The notes under the pieces: model-generated
Seen by the model: the letters and a program-made list of their open reading frames with translations, nothing else
Told to the model about the DNA's origin: nothing
The model's database searches: none
Shown here: piece after piece, positions 32,246 through 34,333 of the stretch
Numbering within the stretch: position 1 is the first letter of the stretch
Layout of the letters: each line of letters starts with the position of its first letter
NCBI GenBank assembly: GCA_005772855.1
Contig: SXIK01000102.1
Coordinates: 1-34,333 of the forward strand
Direction of reading: 5' to 3'
DNA length: 34,333 nucleotides
Source: Planctomycetia bacterium
GTDB taxonomy: Bacteria > Planctomycetota > UBA8108 > SXIK01
Program-made: the position numbers and the translations under genes

Positions 32246-34276
32246 ATGGAACGTAGACTTTCACTCAAGCAATCTCCGGACACTCCCTCGAGCCGCCAGG
32301 AAGGCATCGCCCTTCTCGTGGTGATGGTGGTGTTTGTGGTTCTTTACCTCGTGATCTATCAACTCCACTTTTCAACCAAGATGGAGGAAAACATCGCGCA
32401 GGCACGGTACGGCGAGGGCGAATCGTTCGTTGCTTGCTACTCCGCAGGCCTGTTTGTGATCACTCACCTGATCGAGGACTTGCGTAACGATCTGGGTGGC
32501 GAAATGGAGGGGCAGATAGCTCCGGGTCTCGCGGGAGCCCTGGGGAGCGGCGAGCTGCCCGCCGGTAATCGCAAGGTGGAGCCTAAAGCAAAGGATAGAG
32601 CGAAGACTGGAGCGAAGACTGGAGTCGGCGGCACCTTCAGCGATCTTGGCAAAGGCGGCAGCGACGGAGCTGGCAAGAAAGTCCACGACTCACTCTATGA
32701 GAACATCTTCAACGATAATCAGCAGCAGGTGGGGGACATCTCGGTCAAAATCTCCATCGTCGACGGCGAACGTATGTTCGACCTGAATCAGCTCTTTGAT
32801 TATGTTCACGTCCGTGGTGAGGAAGTTGCGGACGGCGATGCTGCCGTTTCCGAGGAGGATTTGGCCTCTGCTGTCACTGGCGCCAAGGACGGCAAGGAGG
32901 CTAGCGACCGCCTGGTAGGCAAAGTGAGCGAAAATATAGCCAGGAAGCGGGCTGAACGACGGGGCAAGACTTCCGGAACCGCCCCCAAGGACGAAGGAAT
33001 TTCGAGGGTCTCGGACCTGGACACTGCCAAGCTGGCAGATGTTGCCTACGGCGATTACGAGAGCCCCGAGTTTGAATCGCCCGACCTTGTGAGGGTCGAG
33101 GCGACCAAGAAGATGGTCGAGCGAGCGATCCTCATGATGTTCAGCATCAACGAGAACCGCTACGGGTATCGTTATCAACGCAGTCGACGCTATGACGCCG
33201 GCTTGATGGCTCAGCTAATCGTCGACTATGTCCTCGAGCGGCGCAGTGGTATCTTCCAGAACCGTATTTACCTTGTTACCGAGCTCTTGAACCTTTGCTC
33301 TCCCGGTGGCGAGGGGCCGGGCGATATCACCCCAGAGATTTTTTACGGGCCTTTTCCGCGCCTCGCGGGTGATGAAGACTATCCCGCGGGCGACGGTTTT
33401 ATTCTCAAGCGAGATGAGTTTGGCGACATCGTTCCCGAGTACCTCCAGGGGGACGACTTCGCTGCGGATAAAGAGGAGGAAAAACGACGCATCGCCTTCC
33501 TCGAGGAGACGCTTGGCCGCTTTGCGGACTTTGGCGGCAATGGCCTGAGCCGACTCGCAGGCAATGCCCTGACGCGCGGCATGAAGGACTTGCCGGTCGA
33601 CACGGACCTGAATGGCGAGGACTATGTCGTTGACGTCCCGAAGCCGATCGGCCTCAAGGATCTTTTCACCACCTACTCGACGGGCAAGATCAACATCAAT
33701 ACGGCTTCCGAGCCCGTCCTCGCAGGGCTGCTGCAGTCGATTTCGGACGAAGAGGCTGATTTTGTGGCCTCGAGCATCCGCAGCTGGCGCCAGCGCTTCC
33801 CCCCGGAAGAAGAAGAGACCGGGATCGACGATGTTGATTCCAATGAGGACCGGGCCGGCTCGAAGACGAGAAAGGGCCGATCGAAGAGCTCAAGCCGCTC
33901 CAGCGAACTGGGTCAGGGCCTCGCCCCTGAGGAGGAGGATCTTTCCCGTCGGTCAAGCTACCAGGAGCTGGAACTCAACTACTTCACCGACCTCGAGGCG
34001 GAGCTGGACCTTGTTGATGGCACCGATGAAGGCCGTGAGGACCTTCTCAGGAAGGACCAAGGCATAGAAAAGGTTTCCGAGGAGGATGACACCCTTTACC
34101 GGAAGGTTGTAAATGACCTCAAGAAGGTCACCGTTTACTCGAGCACCTACTTCAACGCTGAGCTCAAGGCGAAGCCGAGGGAAGGCAAGTCAGTCAAGAC
34201 GGGATTCCTCACTGTGCGTCGGGACTTGAAGCGGATGATTGTTGATGTGGTGATGTGGAAAAACCTTCAGAAATAG
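32246..34276 (+). CDS. gspK: GspK-like minor pseudopilin of a type II secretion system
   Basis: 676 residues, about twice the usual GspK length. A prepilin-type leader ends RQEG (Gly20) followed by the hydrophobic segment IALLVVMVVFVVLYLVIYQ (21-39), without the Glu5 of major pilins, as expected for GspK, which caps the pseudopilus tip. The C-terminal region has the GspK helix-hairpin-helix sequence GKININTASEPVL (about 478-490). Between and after these are extra charged stretches (about 110-150 and 520-580, Lys/Glu/Ser-rich) absent from typical GspK. ATG 32246 has no clear Shine-Dalgarno. Neighbouring gsp genes must lie beyond the window; the next gene starts at 34308. Confidence 0.7.
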   Translation: MERRLSLKQSPDTPSSRQEGIALLVVMVVFVVLYLVIYQLHFSTKMEENIAQARYGEGESFVACYSAGLFVITHLIEDLRNDLGGEMEGQIAPGLAGALGSGELPAGNRKVEPKAKDRAKTGAKTGVGGTFSDLGKGGSDGAGKKVHDSLYENIFNDNQQQVGDISVKISIVDGERMFDLNQLFDYVHVRGEEVADGDAAVSEEDLASAVTGAKDGKEASDRLVGKVSENIARKRAERRGKTSGTAPKDEGISRVSDLDTAKLADVAYGDYESPEFESPDLVRVEATKKMVERAILMMFSINENRYGYRYQRSRRYDAGLMAQLIVDYVLERRSGIFQNRIYLVTELLNLCSPGGEGPGDITPEIFYGPFPRLAGDEDYPAGDGFILKRDEFGDIVPEYLQGDDFAADKEEEKRRIAFLEETLGRFADFGGNGLSRLAGNALTRGMKDLPVDTDLNGEDYVVDVPKPIGLKDLFTTYSTGKININTASEPVLAGLLQSISDEEADFVASSIRSWRQRFPPEEEETGIDDVDSNEDRAGSKTRKGRSKSSSRSSELGQGLAPEEEDLSRRSSYQELELNYFTDLEAELDLVDGTDEGREDLLRKDQGIEKVSEEDDTLYRKVVNDLKKVTVYSSTYFNAELKAKPREGKSVKTGFLTVRRDLKRMIVDVVMWKNLQK

Positions 34277-34307
34277 CCATGATGGTTCGAAGCAGAGGAC
34301 CCGGTGT

Positions 34308-34333
34308 ATGAAAGTTAGTGCCACCCATCTTCG
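34308..34333 (+). CDS. Start of the next gene (partial)
   Basis: ATG 34308 opens a frame reading MKVSATHL to the window end. It lies 31 nt after gspK; a GspL-type secretion ATPase partner is possible by context only. Too short to identify. Confidence 0.25.

Noticed and set aside
1-34333. CRISPR arrays, tRNA or rRNA genes, complete insertion sequences
   Set aside because: No regularly spaced direct repeats, tRNA cloverleaf T-arm patterns, rRNA sequence or transposase genes were recognised.

Overview
The window looks like a chromosomal segment of a G+C-rich bacterium, most likely a planctomycete (Planctomycetota). The signs are a DUF1080 protein fused to an SGNH esterase, genes for the tetrahydromethanopterin (H4MPT)/methylofuran one-carbon cofactors in a bacterial setting, an ECF-type sigma factor, and mixed use of Shine-Dalgarno and apparently leaderless starts. 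The assignment is inferred from gene content; no rRNA or tRNA gene was seen.

Layout. 1-2756: 3' part of an NRPS gene whose adenylation domain is interrupted by a luciferase-like monooxygenase, cut at the window edge. 2780-4779: a convergent ECF sigma factor, then a protein with two cold-shock domains. 4783-13382: a cofactor locus. One minus-strand operon is pabA-type amidotransferase, DUF447/beta-RFAP synthase fusion, ZIP-like/metal-permease fusion. A second minus-strand operon is ATP-grasp ligase (MfnD-like), ASKHA protein (MfnF-like), amino-acid-kinase-family protein (MfnE-like). A plus-strand HisA-related gene flanks them, and a small FN3 lipoprotein gene with a structured leader sits between the operons. 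13407-18200: Wzx-type flippase, APH-like/P-loop kinase fusion, tandem universal stress protein. 18201-21983: DUF1080-SGNH hydrolase, a lipoprotein coupled to tatD. 22392-25265: rmlB, an unusual PHP-STAS fusion and rmlC. 25266-25916: an intergenic stretch with a metallophosphoesterase remnant. 25917-31840: trxB, hsp20-dnaJ operon, hflX, nadB. 32246-34333: a large GspK-like minor pseudopilin and the first codons of the next gene.

The genes of the two minus-strand cofactor operons overlap by ATGA or GTGA at most junctions, so they are probably translated together to make the pterin and furan cofactors of H4MPT-linked C1 transfer. No C1 enzyme of that pathway (Fae, Mtd, Mch, Fhc) is in the window.

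The most striking feature not explained by genes is a family of about 60-160 bp GC-rich palindromic repeats, found in at least six intergenic copies plus one degenerate copy. The best copy (8775-8882) is bounded by the inverted termini TATACTCC/GGAGTATA. Other points for follow-up are the hairpin-rich leader at 8991-9170, the PHP-STAS fusion, the ZIP-permease fusion in the cofactor operon, and a metallophosphoesterase remnant that ends exactly where a repeat copy starts.
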